Assembly (NCBI GenBank): GCA_023525975.1
Contig: CM042029.1
Location: 88,952,849 to 89,016,848, forward strand
Direction of reading: 5' to 3'
Source of the DNA: Smallanthus sonchifolius
Taxonomy: Eukaryota > Streptophyta > Magnoliopsida > Asterales > Asteraceae
Length of the DNA stretch: 64,000 nt
The notes beneath the pieces are model-generated. The model had not been told where the DNA came from. It worked only from the letters and a program-made list of their open reading frames with translations, and made no database searches. Of the stretch, positions 10,501-22,660 are shown piece after piece (position 1 is the stretch's first letter; every line of letters starts with the position of its first letter). The position numbers and the translations under genes were made by a program.

Positions 10501-13500
10501 CTCCAAAATCATTATTTTCAGAAAAATGGATTATTATTGAAACAATATAAGTTTTTAATCATATTTTGGCCCACTACTTATTTATAGAAATTATTCTTTT
10601 CAAACAAAACGTGTTTTAGATCAACTCGAGCCGCCCATTTTGCCACCTCTAATTAGTTTTAAGCAAAAGAACACATACCAGCCTCCTCGAACGACGACCA
10701 GGCTGAGCATCTAATGCAGAAAGTGACCCAAATTTCTTGGAAGTAATAGAAGGAATTGTTATTGGTGTTAATTGTCTACTATCTGAAGATGATCCTGAAG
10801 AACCTGGTTCTTGAAGCATATGACTTTTTCTAGTAGAACCAGGAGGTGCACCATTATGATACTCATACCTATTAACAGAAGCAGGAATATCATCTTCTTC
10901 AGATTGACCTTTGTCAACTATAGGTGTGGTTTCATCATCATCAGAATCCACAATTTCTTCCTCCTCATTTATAATCTCTTCAGATGTAGCTTCAGATAAT
11001 TCCTCTATGTCATCCTCCAGCTCAGCATAATTCAGAAACTTCTTTCCTTTAAGCCGTGCCCTTCTTTTCAGAGTAACATCCGAACCCATTTCACTTGATT
11101 CCACACCAATGTTATCAGTAAATAAAATGTTCTTTAGGGGCTTTTTAGACATTCTGGCAATGGTAGTGTTGACCTCTCTAGTACTAGCACGAAGCCATTT
11201 TGGAACTTGATCGTATCGTGTCATGTCATCTGTCCAATCAAATTCTTCATCCATTTGATCAAAAAGTTCAACTTCTTCTTCACTTCTAGCAATCATTCGG
11301 TTAACTTCTTGAAGTGACGGGACATCATGAACAGTTTCTTGATATCTTTCTTCATCGCGTAACAATGATTCCAAGGTTGACCGTCTCTCTTCATGTGTGG
11401 TTCTTTGGTCAAACCTTCCAGCATTTATGACCTCATCAGCCATATCAATTTTATATTGTTGGATATTATTTCTTATCAGACTTTCGATAGATCCTATGTA
11501 ACGATCTTTACCAGCCAGGTCATCATCTGAATCAACACTACCTCCATTCCTAAAATTATCCTCTTTTTGATGACTAGAAACTTTATCAACTACAGCTTCC
11601 ATGTAAATGACTTTGACTTCCCGTGTTTGACCAATACGATGAGCTCTAGCAACCGCTTGTTCCTCGTTTTTAGGGTTTGGATCAGGATCATATATGATGA
11701 CTGTGTCAGCTGTTTGAAGATTTAAACCTCGTCCAGCAGCACGAATGCTGAGCAAAAAGATGAAGCAATCAGTATCCGGGCTGTTAAAGTCAACAATTGC
11801 TGACTCACGGTCTTCCAAGCTGGTTGTACCATCAATTCTTCTGTAAACAAGTCGACGCCACTGTAAATATTCCTCCAATATATCTAGAAGCTTTGTCATC
11901 GTACTAAACAAAAGTACGCGATGCCCTGTTCTTTGAAGCTTTATCAAGATTCTATCAAGAACCCATAATTTGCCACATGATTTAACAAGAAAGTCTTTGG
12001 ATAAATCGTTAAAAAATGGGTAATTAAGCAAAGGATGGTTGCAGGTTTTCCTAAGCTCCACGATTTTATTGTTCAATGGCTTGAATGTCTTGGGTTGGTA
12101 CATTGAGCTCTTTTGAGCCTTGCGTTTCTCATCTTCCGGGTCAACCCGAATCGTACCAGTAGCTTTTATCCAATCATATACCACACCTTGGATAGCTGAC
12201 ATTTTACATCTTAAAATGATGGAGATCTGCAATTATCATTTTTAAGATCAGCCCCGAGGTACAGATTAAAAATGATCATAATCGGGTAAAAAAAAGATTA
12301 CTTTACGGGTTGTGTCGGTGTGGGTTGACCTGTAACACTTTTTGGCCCGTTTCATTTTAGACCAAGTCTATTTCATTTTACCAGTATGACTCGTTAGAGA
12401 TAAGACAACTCGAATTGACCCATTCATAGTAAATGGGTCGAAAAATCCCGATTACCTTTGGAGGAAGTGAACCTTCAACATCTTCAACACGACGTCTGAG
12501 CATAAAAGGCTCCAAGATTTGATGAAGTCGATGTATGATGATAACTTTTTTCTCGGTTTCGAGCCAATCATCTTCAGCATTGTGTGTGCCTTCTTTTTGG
12601 AAAGGCTGTGAAAACCAATCATGAAACACTTTTCGATTGTCAAACACGTCTGGAAGTAACAGATTCAACAACGACCAGAGCTCTTTAAGATCATTCTGCA
12701 AACAGAGAAAATACACAACACTTACCAACTCAGCATATGCAACTAAAACGTAAAAACTGTAAAAGAGAGAGATTAAGAGACCTGTAAGGGGGTCCCAGTG
12801 AGAAGAAGCCGCCTTTGGCATCGGTATTTGTCAAGATCACGGGCTAAAACCGACTCCCTGTCCTTCATTCTTTGTGCTTCATCAATAACTATATATTTCC
12901 AGTCAACTCTAGAAAGTTTGGATTTATCAATCATGACAAACTCATAGGTTGTCACAAGAACATTGAATTTCATATTGCGAACCTCCTAACATGATAGAAA
13001 GAGAAACATGAGACGACTTAAATGTTGTAAAAATGAGAAATTGAAGAGAAGTGGGAAATTCTTACTTGAGTAAACAATTTTGACCGTTGATCTTTGTTAC
13101 CGACATAGTAAATGCAAGACACGCTTGGCAACCAACTACGCAACTCACTCTGCAGAGAACTATGTTAGACAATCATGTAAAATGAAATATTAGCAAGGAC
13201 ATAATAAAGGTTGACCAACCTTCCAGTTAACCAGAACTGCATTTGGAACGATTATAAGGTGTGGGCCATAATTGCTTTTGAACTCCATCAGATAAGCAAT
13301 CAAAGCCATAACCTGCAAAAGGAGACGATATATTTTGGTTGCTTTAGAGACAAGAAAATAAGATTTGGTTGCCAAATGGACAAAAGGAATTGCAAACGAT
13401 TGTATCTTACCTGAACAGTTTTCCCAAGACCCATTTCATCAGCCAATATGCCATTCAACTTATTGTTATACAATGAAAGCATCCACTGCAATCCAACCTG

Positions 13501-16500
13501 GAAGGCCCATACATATATAAGAATATTTCTTTATCATTGACCAAATTATATAAAAAAAGGACTTAACAAGGTAACAGAAATTATTAGTTCATCTTATCAA
13601 GGATAAAGCAACATACAAGTTGATAGTCACGTAAAGTTCCTTTTTTAAGCATTGAGGGTTGCCGTATGACCCTTTCACTGACAGCATGTGCAAGAGTATA
13701 ATATCTGTTGACAACCAAGAAGAAGAGAGATTAAGTGAAAGAATTTACAACGTACAATCATCTACATATAATATGAGCACAAACTGGTCTTATATATGAA
13801 CTTTCCAATTAAGGACATGTTGCATATGAACATTCCAAAAACTTGTCAAAATGAAACAATTCAGAGATATGGTAAAAAAAAATACACTGGTTCTAAATGG
13901 ATCTCCTAAAGACAGCCTTATAAGTTTTAATCAACTAGAAATAATTATTTGGAGCTTACTTGCTAACAGACGAACTATCCTGGGGTGCATTCATTTCAGA
14001 GAAACGGTTTCTTATCAGAACTTCTTCCCTGGCACAAGATGCTGCAGCTCTCAATTCTTCTTCAGATAGACCCTTTAGTAACAAAGTGACATTTACGTGA
14101 AACAAGAATAAATAGATATGACATGAAGAATCATTTTTCACGTTTACATTCATACATAGTAGATGTGGCAATTTCAACCCATTTAATTATAAATGGTTCG
14201 ACTCTGGTTACAATTTACTTCGGATCAAATGGGTAAAACAAAAGGTAGCCTAAAAATAAATGGGGCAAAACAATTAAAAGTCACCCAAAGTTTATTTTTA
14301 ATGCCTAAAACCTCTACAATCATTTTATTCAGAAACACTACAAGACTATTGAAACGGTATAGTTTTTATAATCAATATTTATAGAATTTGGAACTCCAGG
14401 TCAGCCCAACCCGACTTATAACACAGCCCGAACTCATTTTGCCACCTCTAAGATTACAATGATATGAATCCAGTACCTGAGCTCTTGCAGCTGCAGATGC
14501 AGCATTTGCAGCCTCCTCAACCTCCTGTTGATTCTTGGCAGATGTAATTTTGCCTCCAAGTTTATTGAGATAATCTTCGGTCTGAGATAAAAATGAAGAT
14601 AAAACCTCATATCTCTCATCAGCCTCACCGGGCACACTATTTTGTTGCTCTAGAAGAATCTCTCTATACCTCTCAACATCATTATTTTTCAAAGCTTCCA
14701 TTCTTTTACTTCGATCGTCATCTGTATACTTTGAGAATTCCCTCAACATCTTCTCATGATACTTGGCAACACCTCTGTTACGTGAAGTCCGTGCATCACG
14801 AATAGCCCAGTGAGATTCTAGAAGCTTCTTACGCCACTGAAAAATAGATTTCAGTTGTTTCAATCTCATGGATCTTTGAGCAGCCCGCACTTGTCTGTTG
14901 AGCTCCATTCGTTGGCGTTCACATAACCTAATAAATTTCCTATATGGTCTATCTGGCATAGCCATTATTTCTTGTTGCTGTTGATCAACTTCTTCTCTCA
15001 AACGTTTTTGTACATCTTGTAGTAGAAGTTTCTTTTCTTCAATCCGTAACCTTATAACAAGATCCGGCCTTATCCTTTTTCTCTCCAAATTTACGGCTAG
15101 TAAACCATTAATCTTCTTTAAACTCTCAATTTTCTTTTTGTTAATCACTTCCATGCCTTCATCAACAAGGAGATCCTTCACATCATATGCTAGAGTTAGA
15201 TTGTTATTGTTGTTGAGCATCATACTCGATCCAAAAGAATCATGTTTCCGAGTGAAGAAAGGAAAGTCAAACAGTGGGCCATGGTATTTTCTAGAAGAAC
15301 CTGGATCTTTTGATTGAGGTGGATTTCCTGATTGTGAGGCAACAGCAGTGGTAGATGCAACTGCCTTACCTTTGTCTGTGGGACCCTCACCTACATGAGA
15401 AGTTCTCTGAATCCCATGTTCTATCTCATGTTCCTGTTTAGTAGGAATTGCAGGATTTCTCTGCTCTTCTTTTGCAGGGAGAGAAACTGATGGAGTTTCA
15501 TTTATTACAGTTGTACCTTGTGCATTAGCTGTTGAACCTACAATTGATTTCTCCTCGCACGCTTCTCTTTTCAGATTATTCATCCCAGCAGACAATGTCA
15601 CAGCTTGAAGATCTTTGTTAATGGACGCCATAAGATTTCTACCAGCAGGGGCAATAATCTGCTGCAACTGCACTTCAAGTGGAGGCGGTGCAATAGCTTG
15701 AAGTAGTTCACGAGGCAGAGTTTTCTCTCCTTTCTGCCATCAAGTCAAAACAAGAAATCAACAAAAAGTAAAAAACAAGGCATCTACAAAAGTAGTCTGT
15801 AATGGTAACAAAAGGTACAAGTTTTGCAAACCTTTATACGCCTAAAAGCAAGAATTTGGGCTTTAAGGACATGAAGTTGCTGTTTTGTAAAGCCCGGGGG
15901 TGGTTTTTGTACTTTCTGAGATGTTAACGGGTTATCCAATCTAACATCATTAGGTGAAGCTGCAGACTGTGGAGACGACTTGTTCATTTGCTGTCTAGCA
16001 TGCTGTATTTGCAACGACTCTGAACCAGTTACCATGTTTTTGCTAAAATGATCTGCAGCCTGGCTCATATTAGCAGCTGACTGTGGGGGTGGCATAGAAG
16101 ATATCCCACCACCGCTAACAGTGGGTTGCCTAGGTACCAACTGGTTCTCCCTCCCATGAATAGGGAACTGTTGACCTTGACCACCACTAGAATTGTCAAC
16201 CAAGGGGGTATTTTGGGATGACCCAAGATGGCCAGGTGACATTGCCTGCCTTGCTTTTGTAGAGCCTGAATGACCAGACATGTCACTATGGGGGGAACTT
16301 TCATTTGCGATTTGTGGAGAAGTGACTTGCTGCTTTGACTGTGGGCCCGCGTTGCTTTCGTTGGCTTTTTGTTGACCAAGCATCCTAGACTGCATGATTG
16401 GCATTAGTTGTGCCATCAGATTAGCATTTTCAGGAAGTGAAAGATCAATGTTACGCTCAAGAGCCAAAGCCTGCAGTGCCTGCATTTGGGCAGCCATTGC

Positions 16501-17901
16501 CACCTGGCTGTTTCCCATATTATGAATACCCTGTTGAGCTAGTGGGGCTTGCATCGGTCCTATGTTACTCCCTGGTATCAACTGGCCAAAGGATGTTGGA
16601 ATGGCAAAATGCTTCTGATTTTGACTTTGACTTTGACTTTCACTTTGATCAGAGATCGGCTGGTGGATTTCCTCCATTACCTGCTTCTCTCCATGCCCGA
16701 AATGGTCAGATGGTGCCTTGGACAATGAAATCCGAGCCTGATTAGCAGCCTGAAATGCAAGGGTATCCTGCATTCTTGTATTTCCCAAATGCAAGTCTTG
16801 ATCTTTCCCCATCACTCCCATTTTCATTTGCTGCTGGGCTTGCATACCAGAAGACGACTTTTGTTGGGCTTGTTGAGCATTGAGAGCATATTGCATGTAT
16901 GCCTGTTGCATTGGGTTCATCATGTGTTGGTCAAAACCATGTCTTATATTTTGCCCTTCAGCTTGGCCATGCTGAGCTACACGTTGCATTTGTTGCATAG
17001 AGCCAGAACCCGAGGCAACACCACCTCCTAATACCCCTTGCCTGATTCCAGCTTGATAAGCTAATATAGCTTCTCTCCCTTCAGGGTTTCTAAGTAACTG
17101 TTGTTGCAATGCCTGCATAAACAATGTACACAAAAATCACTTGCAGCAAAGAACAGAACTGTTTCAAATAAGATATAAAACACCCTCAAAAATCTCTATT
17201 CCTTCAACCCTTCTACAAATATATACACACACATCAAAACCTACCCAATTTGAATTTTAAAGAAGAGAAAAAAATTGGAATATAAAACCGATGATGAAAA
17301 CTGAAAAGGCCACACAAATTACAAAGGGGCTTGTTATAGCTGCACCAGTTGCCCGGCGTCATCAAAACACCATATGACATCATCATACTAGCCGTATTGT
17401 TGGCAATAAAAAGTAACACCCCTGTATTGCATCTAGTGGTCGCTTTTGTGTCAGTCGGAAAAGCAATACGGCCCGTATAGCTTTATAGCATACGGCCCGT
17501 ATAAGAGAAAAACACACCTCATATGAACCGTATAAGAAAAAATACAACTGATACGACCTGTATTGCACCCGGTGTTGATACGACCCGTATTGTTTCATAT
17601 AAAATGGTGTTGTTACAAATAGAACTTAATGGTCACATCCCAAAAGTTAATTTGCCAATTGAGTAACATGATTAATTAGATCAGCTATATGAAACAATTG
17701 GTCCATATAATGATGACAGTAGCCTAAATGAACTTCAGCTGCTCCAAAAACCCTAACCTGTCTTTGCTGCTGTTGCTGCAGTTGCTGTTGCTGCTTCATC
17801 TGATCAAATCCCAAATGAGGCCGCGACACTGCCGATGACGAAGAAGACGGCGATGCAGATGATGATGGTGGCCGCCCATGGCCACCCCCACCGGATTGCA
17901 T
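7561..17901 (-). CDS. BRM: BRAHMA-type SWI/SNF chromatin-remodelling ATPase (complete, 14 coding exons)
   Basis: SWI/SNF ATPase that uses ATP to slide or evict nucleosomes in the nucleus. Coding exons, in transcription order: 17758-17901, 15832-17112, 14477-15733, 13960-14072, 13617-13704, 13411-13497, 13220-13312, 13066-13149, 12782-12985, 12456-12695, 10679-12226, 9483-9989, 8418-8663, 7561-8130. All introns have GT/AG borders and the 6,462 nt stay in frame (2,153 residues; the family is about 2,200). Gln-rich N-terminus; QLQ domain near residue 460 (GFTKQQLHVLKAQILAFRR); HSA region about 700-800; Walker A DEMGLGKT at 981-988; DEAQ box at 1084-1087; helicase C motif AHRIGQ near 1395; C-terminal bromodomain in exons 13-14; basic tail KRMRTDAGKRRPSQL. 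Start chosen at the first ATG followed by the typical MQSGG. No break seen. The exon 9 acceptor is ambiguous by three bases. Confidence 0.96.
9245..9414. mobile_element. small MITE in BRM intron 12
   Basis: TGAGGTAACCAA at 9245-9256 is matched by its reverse complement TTGGTTACCTCA at 9403-9414, with further related GGTAACT/AGTTACC words inside. No coding capacity. It lies fully in the intron between exons 12 and 13, so it should not affect the protein. Confidence 0.55.
10066..10651. repeat. repeat in BRM intron 11, related to the one in intron 3
   Basis: The right part (about 10490-10651) shares wording with the intron 3 repeat, including 'aaaacctc' and the terminal TTTTGCCACCTCTA. That terminus is typical of hAT-like non-autonomous elements (TAGRGGTGGCAA). 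The left boundary is not clear and no 8-bp target duplication could be matched. Confidence 0.4.
14160..14450. mobile_element. hAT-like MITE in BRM intron 3
   Basis: Ends read TAGATGTGGCAA on the left and TTTTGCCACCTCTA on the right, an imperfect terminal inverted repeat of the TAGRGGTGGCAA type common in plant hAT MITEs. About 290 bp, non-coding. A matching 8-bp target duplication is not evident, so the insertion is probably old. Confidence 0.5.
17465..17596. repeat. ATACGG-C-CCGTAT palindromes in BRM intron 1
   Basis: Perfect palindromes with 6-bp arms and a 1-base spacer at 17465-17477 and 17489-17501, followed by half or degenerate copies (ACCGTAT, ATACGACCTGTAT, ATACGACCCGTAT) to about 17596. 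Non-coding; within the first intron of BRM. The same style of array, with a different word, lies at 6612-6700. Confidence 0.65.
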
Positions 17902-18660
17902 GGCAAAACTGTAATTACTCCAAAAGCTTGCAAATTAAAACCGTTAGTCGTTTAAATAATTAAAACCTTCTACGATCTCCTCAACGGCCACTACCTGTCA
18001 CTGTAAAGACGAAAAATCTCCTTTCCCGAAAAAAAATCGAAATATTCGGATAATTTCAGATTTTTTTGGCGCGAATCGGATCGCGTGGGCCACTAGTGCG
18101 ATAGATCTAGAAGACGGCGAGCCACCGAAGTAACCGGAAGAATCATCTGATTAGAGGTCGAACAGCACAGGCACTCTTTATCTCTCACCTAGTTGTGTGT
18201 GTGTGGAGAATTCACGCCAATTGCTTTTTGCAATTTCATCAGTCAAACCCTAGAACTGTAGTTTTTTTACCCTAATTTATTTTTCTATGTTTTGCGTGTG
18301 GGATGGGTGTATGATATGCGGCCTATGGGTCCCACTAAATTGGTAACCCAAGGTAGGTTGCATAAACTCTTGTTAAACTTTTTTATTTAGCGAATCACAC
18401 ACGGTATAAATCTATTTCTAATTTATCTTTTGTCTATTCTAATTTATTTTTTGTTAGGTTATTCGTAGTTGTTTTACGTTTCTCTCTTTTACGCATCATC
18501 ATGTCGTTGTAACATCAGCACAGGTGCAATCACGGTCCAAAATTACTAAGGTGCGTAGTGGTTTCACGCATTTAACTTTTAATCATTTAACTAAAATACA
18601 AATATTTATTTAAAATAAAATGAAAAGATAACAAAATATATATTTAATTAAAAAACAAAC
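17902..18660 (-). promoter_or_regulatory. BRM upstream region (5' UTR and promoter, inferred)
   Basis: Non-coding sequence immediately upstream of the BRM start codon on the minus strand. It is more GC-rich close to the ATG and contains a short GT microsatellite near 18195-18210. A promoter must lie here by position, but I cannot assign a TATA box or a transcription start. Confidence 0.4.
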
Positions 18661-18663
18661 ATA

Positions 18664-19213
18664 TTAAAATACAAAAAAACAATCGTCACTTCGAAGATCA
18701 CTCCAAATATGCTCCGGCAAATCACCGCGTAAGCTTAGATGTGTTTCCTTTTCGCGTATTACATTACAAATTGTGTGTTTTTCTTCGGAGCTTAGTTGTG
18801 TCGGCGGCATTTGCGGGTTATCATCATAGTTTTGGCAAATGGCTAGGTCGTTGTCTTCCAATATTATGTTATGTAATATTATGCAAGTGTGCATAACATT
18901 TCTTATTTTATCTTTGGAACAAATTCGACATGGATTTTTAATCATAGCCCATTTTTTTTTAGAACTCCAAACGCACGTTCGATGTCCTTCTGTGTCGATT
19001 CTTGTGCTTTTTTGAAAAGTTATCTTCTTCGCACCAATTGGGCTACTATATGCTTTGACAAACATGACGTACTCCGGATATATATCATCGGCAAGATAAT
19101 ACACGTGCTCGTACTCGACATCGTTGACAACTAATGAAGAACTGAGTGCAACTCCGTCTATGATGCCATCGACTATAGGCGATTGATTCAAAACATTGAC
19201 ATCTTTGTTTCCC
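18664..19213 (-). pseudogene. PIF/Harbinger transposase relic with paired frameshifts
   Basis: C-terminal part of a DDE_Tnp_4-type plant transposase. The second catalytic Asp block is recognisable (NKDVNVLNQSP) and the C-terminal block MHTCIILHNIILED is well kept. Between them about 20 residues are read in a shifted frame, after which the original frame returns at KKKWAMI. The stretch that would carry the catalytic Glu lies inside the shifted part. The N-terminal half with the first Asp is missing; the open frame runs on at 19214 into a different repeat starting CAGTGGCGGATCC. Dead fragment. Confidence 0.8.
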
Positions 19214-19364
19214 CCATCAGTGGCGGATCCAAGAAAATTTTCCAGGGGGTTCACTGTTTTTTGATGCTCCTATGGTCGGACATAAAAAAACGGTTCTAGT
19301 TGGATAAGGTTTTACCTTCATCCCTACCCAAAATAACAACAAATATTATATGTTTTGCCCATTA
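19214..19364. repeat. end of a CAGTGGCGGATCC-type element
   Basis: CAGTGGCGGATCCAAG at about 19214 resembles the terminal repeat of a common plant hAT/Tip100-like family; a related terminus occurs at 31203 and 31396. No matching right end was found, so only a fragment is claimed. Confidence 0.35.
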
Positions 19365-20135
19365 AGAGCTCACAAATTTGTTTTTTGTTGCATTGGTGGA
19401 AACTTCATATGATGTCATCCATCCTAGTACTACTCTCATATGAGAATGCTTAACTGTGTAATTATCCTCTCATGCGCCAAAAATGCGTTAATGGTATTTG
19501 AGGTGGATGATTCCTTATGACCCATCATCTCTCTTGTCCAGAGGCGATGTGAGACATGCATAGGGTGTTAAAAACACCCCCTATTTTGACTCATCGTTTT
19601 CGACGAGGTTTGCCTCACAATCTCAATCATAGATGTGGGATTTGCCTAAGGTGTCCATTTGAACACCCCCAAGGACTCATCATCCTTGATAAGGTTTGCC
19701 ACGCCATCCCGAACGACACAAGAGTAGCTCTAATACCATTTGTAACATCTAGTCTCTCATACCACCGATATTGTCCGCTTTACCTACGAGAAGCTCACAA
19801 ATTTGCTCTTGGTTGCCCATGTGGAGACTTACCAACAGGTCACTCATCATAGTACCACTCCCCTTTGAGCATGCTTAAGTGTGGGGTTCTTTTCTCATCC
19901 ACAACCAATGCACCCAAAACGCGTTGTTGATATACGAGGGGGATTATTCCTTTTGAACCTAACATCTCTTCTGTCCACGACCAATGTAATATTTTTTTAG
20001 GGTGTTACAAACACACCCCCTTTTGAACTCATCATCCTCGATGCGGGTTGCCCAACTATCCCAACCAAGGATGTGGGACTTGCCTAAGGTATCCTCTTGA
20101 ACACCAATGAGGACTCACCACACCAATTTAGATGA
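19365..20135. repeat. diverged tandem duplication of about 420 bp
   Basis: Two copies, about 19365-19770 and 19790-20135, share in order 'agctcacaaatttg', 'gcttaa.tgtg', 'gattattcctt', 'aacatctctt.tgtcca', 'tagggtgtta.aaacac', 'gatgtggga.ttgcctaaggt' and 'gaacacc'. They are clearly related but well diverged. No coding content. A dispersed plant repeat of unclear class. Confidence 0.6.
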
Positions 20136-20889
20136 GATTAATCGTGGATGTAGCTTGTCGGGACAAGCATAAAAACAACGACATGGGTTGCGAAGTGTCC
20201 ATGATGTTAGGATGAGTGCTTCTTTCCTACACCAACAAAAAAACCAATGTTGCCTTTGAGTTTCGCTCAAAAACAAAGCTGGAACGATGAACCTTAATTT
20301 TTGCATTTGAGTTTGAAGGGATGAGGGGGTAATCATAAGATGGGCTATTTAAACAAGGGGGAAAGTAAAAAGGAGGGGGAGACAGTTTTGCCATCACGTG
20401 AGGGGTAGATTACCGCACTTAACGCCCGAAATAGCCGCTTTTAGTCTAAACGATGAAACATACAAAATTTTCTAATCATAAAGGATAAAACATGTTATTT
20501 CCTTAGAGTCTAAGGACGTAAACTGAGATTCAGCAAATATCTAAAGGACTCAAAGTGTAACTTATCTACAAAAGGAGGAAAATACAGTTTTACCCTCACA
20601 TGAAATACACATGATCATACTTAAATACTGATATAGACTAGCGTTAGTGCAAATGACGAATCATGTAAATTGTAATTACTATAAAAATTATCTTGGTATC
20701 ACGCGACTTAAAATCATTCATTAATTTGTGTACCTTCACCTAAGCGTGCATTATTCATATAGCGTGACTTGGATCGGGGCTAATATGCGCAGAAGGTGCG
20801 CATGTGAAGAAGGATGTTTACGGTTGGAAAATCTGTTAGCTAATATGGAGCCCTATATAAATCTATCACAGCAACACCGAGCTAAATCA
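20136..20889 (+). promoter_or_regulatory. upstream region of the MESD-like gene
   Basis: Non-coding DNA ahead of the ATG at 20890, apart from open frames that carry no recognisable domain. By position it should contain the promoter and 5' UTR. No specific element can be assigned. Confidence 0.35.
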
Positions 20890-21049
20890 ATGGCGAATCA
20901 ATCGAGATCGTCGGCGTTGTCTTCGTTAATCCACCTCCGACTCCTATTCATCCTTCTGATTCTAATTGTATTCGGAAACATTGGCGTATTAGGCGGGAAA
21001 AGTTGGCGATTTCACATCTCTGACGAACTAGATGACGTGGTGGACGACG

Positions 21050-22624
21050 TGTCACAACCCCGGGCTACCCCTGCCCGGGCGTCGCGACACAACGCTGGTA
21101 TCTGAATGAGGTCCCATATATTTGGACAGCGGAAGTCTTTGTTTTTACTTGATGCCTTTTTGTAATGAAATGTCATGTAAATAACCTCAAGGGTTAATTC
21201 TGTACTTTTTGTCAAAACTTGGGATCCACGTCCCTTTTCATTTCATGATAATAGACATTCAAAAGTCTATTATATAATGTACATCTGCTGAATTAATTTA
21301 CATAATACAAGCCATTCAAAATGTCTAGGATCTACGTCCGTTCCAACATTTGGTCTTGTATTAGTCTGCCACAGGGATTTAAATATGCCTAAAGATCTTG
21401 TCTTTACTGCACCACCCTGAATTTAATGATTTCTTTCACTACCTGTGAAAAACGTTTTGAAAATGAACATCAGCATAAAGCCGGTGAATCACATTTAACT
21501 GACACGAAAATGATTTCTAACATAAACCAAATTAAAGCCTTTAAGCACGTTTCTGTATGGTAAATCTACACATTCAGCAGTCTTTTTCACCTGAAGTATA
21601 TACCACCTACATACACTGGGTTAACTGCCATGGGGTCAACTGGCTGAGCTCTATGTCTCAGACTGATAGCCTATTCCCAGGGTCGTGATGCTAAGAACCT
21701 TGTTCTTAGTCTTACATGATACTCAGGAACTCGTCCCTCGTATAATCTGCTAAGGAACCATATCCTCAGTCTTATGATACCCCCTTTCATGATCTGTACC
21801 CAGCCACGGACCGGACTTTCACCCGTCACATGTATACCATTTGATCAAATCTACGTATGCTTATGGCCTGAATGCTATCACGTAGATTACCCTTATGATT
21901 AAAGCATTTAATTTGTTTCATGCCGTTTTCGTAAATAAAATGGTTTTATCGTTTGAAAAGCGTTAAATGTGTTCACCTTGATTTTGATGGCTGGTAGGGT
22001 TGTAGGCTTCGGAATTTGAGCAGAACCTCGATACGTTTCTTCCTAGGGAAGACACGATTAACGAGAATATATATGAGAGAATATATATATAATTGCGGCT
22101 ATATATATATGAATAGTTTTAACGATACCTACTTTGCGGGATTTGGACAGAACTACGGCTTGAGTTGGGTGTCGTAGGATTCTTGAACAGCGCTTCGGGA
22201 CGTTGTGGAGTTTTGAGAGATCGGGTTTGTGTGAAACGAATGTTTGGAAACTGTACAGAATTTCAATCCCGTTGAAGGCCTTTTATAGGCTGGAATTCCG
22301 GTCTCTCGCGTACCGCGAGACTGGCCAAGGAAATCTCTCGCGGACCGCGAGAGGATGAGGTGTCACGAACGGTGCTGAGTCAGCATGACACGTGGCGGAT
22401 GGTGGCAAGGGTGAATGACACGTGTTTTCTGGCCCTGACGCGTGTACTATCCCCTCGCGTACCGCGAGGCTTGGTTGGGAATCTTCTCGCGTACCGCGAG
22501 AAGATGTTTTTCCGGCGATAAGCAGTTCCCTCGCGTACCGCGAGGTTTTGTCAAGATCTCCCTCGCGTACCGCGAGGGAGTGAAATTTTGAATTTTTCTT
22601 TTCTTTTTATTTTTGGGTGTTACA
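21050..22624 (-). repeat. 3' LTR of gypsy element 1
   Basis: 1,575 bp, ends TGTCACAAC...GGTGTTACA on the plus strand. It contains six copies of the palindrome CTCGCG-TAC-CGCGAG at 22305, 22337 (one base changed), 22454, 22486, 22530 and 22562 (each 15 bp) and two related hairpin words at 21691-21709 and 21750-21769. Confidence 0.96.
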
Positions 22625-22638
22625 TCCTCCCCTCCTTT
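22625..22638 (-). other. polypurine tract of gypsy element 1
   Basis: On the minus strand AAAGGAGGGGAGGA lies directly before the 3' LTR start TGTAACACC, the expected place for plus-strand priming. Confidence 0.85.
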
Positions 22639-22660
22639 AGAATAATCTCGTCCTCGAGAT

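Noticed and set aside
16437..16745. 102-codon plus-strand frame
   Set aside because: Antisense to the Gln-rich exon 2 of BRM; no domain of its own.
20728..20889. Start of the MESD-like protein at the upstream ATG 20728
   Set aside because: The ATG at 20890 is followed by a proper signal peptide; the upstream extension is Cys/Arg-rich and does not look like protein sequence of this family.
22305..22576. Regularly repeated palindromes that might suggest a CRISPR array
   Set aside because: Spacings are irregular, the region is inside a plant LTR, copies recur in the partner LTR, and no cas-like gene is present.
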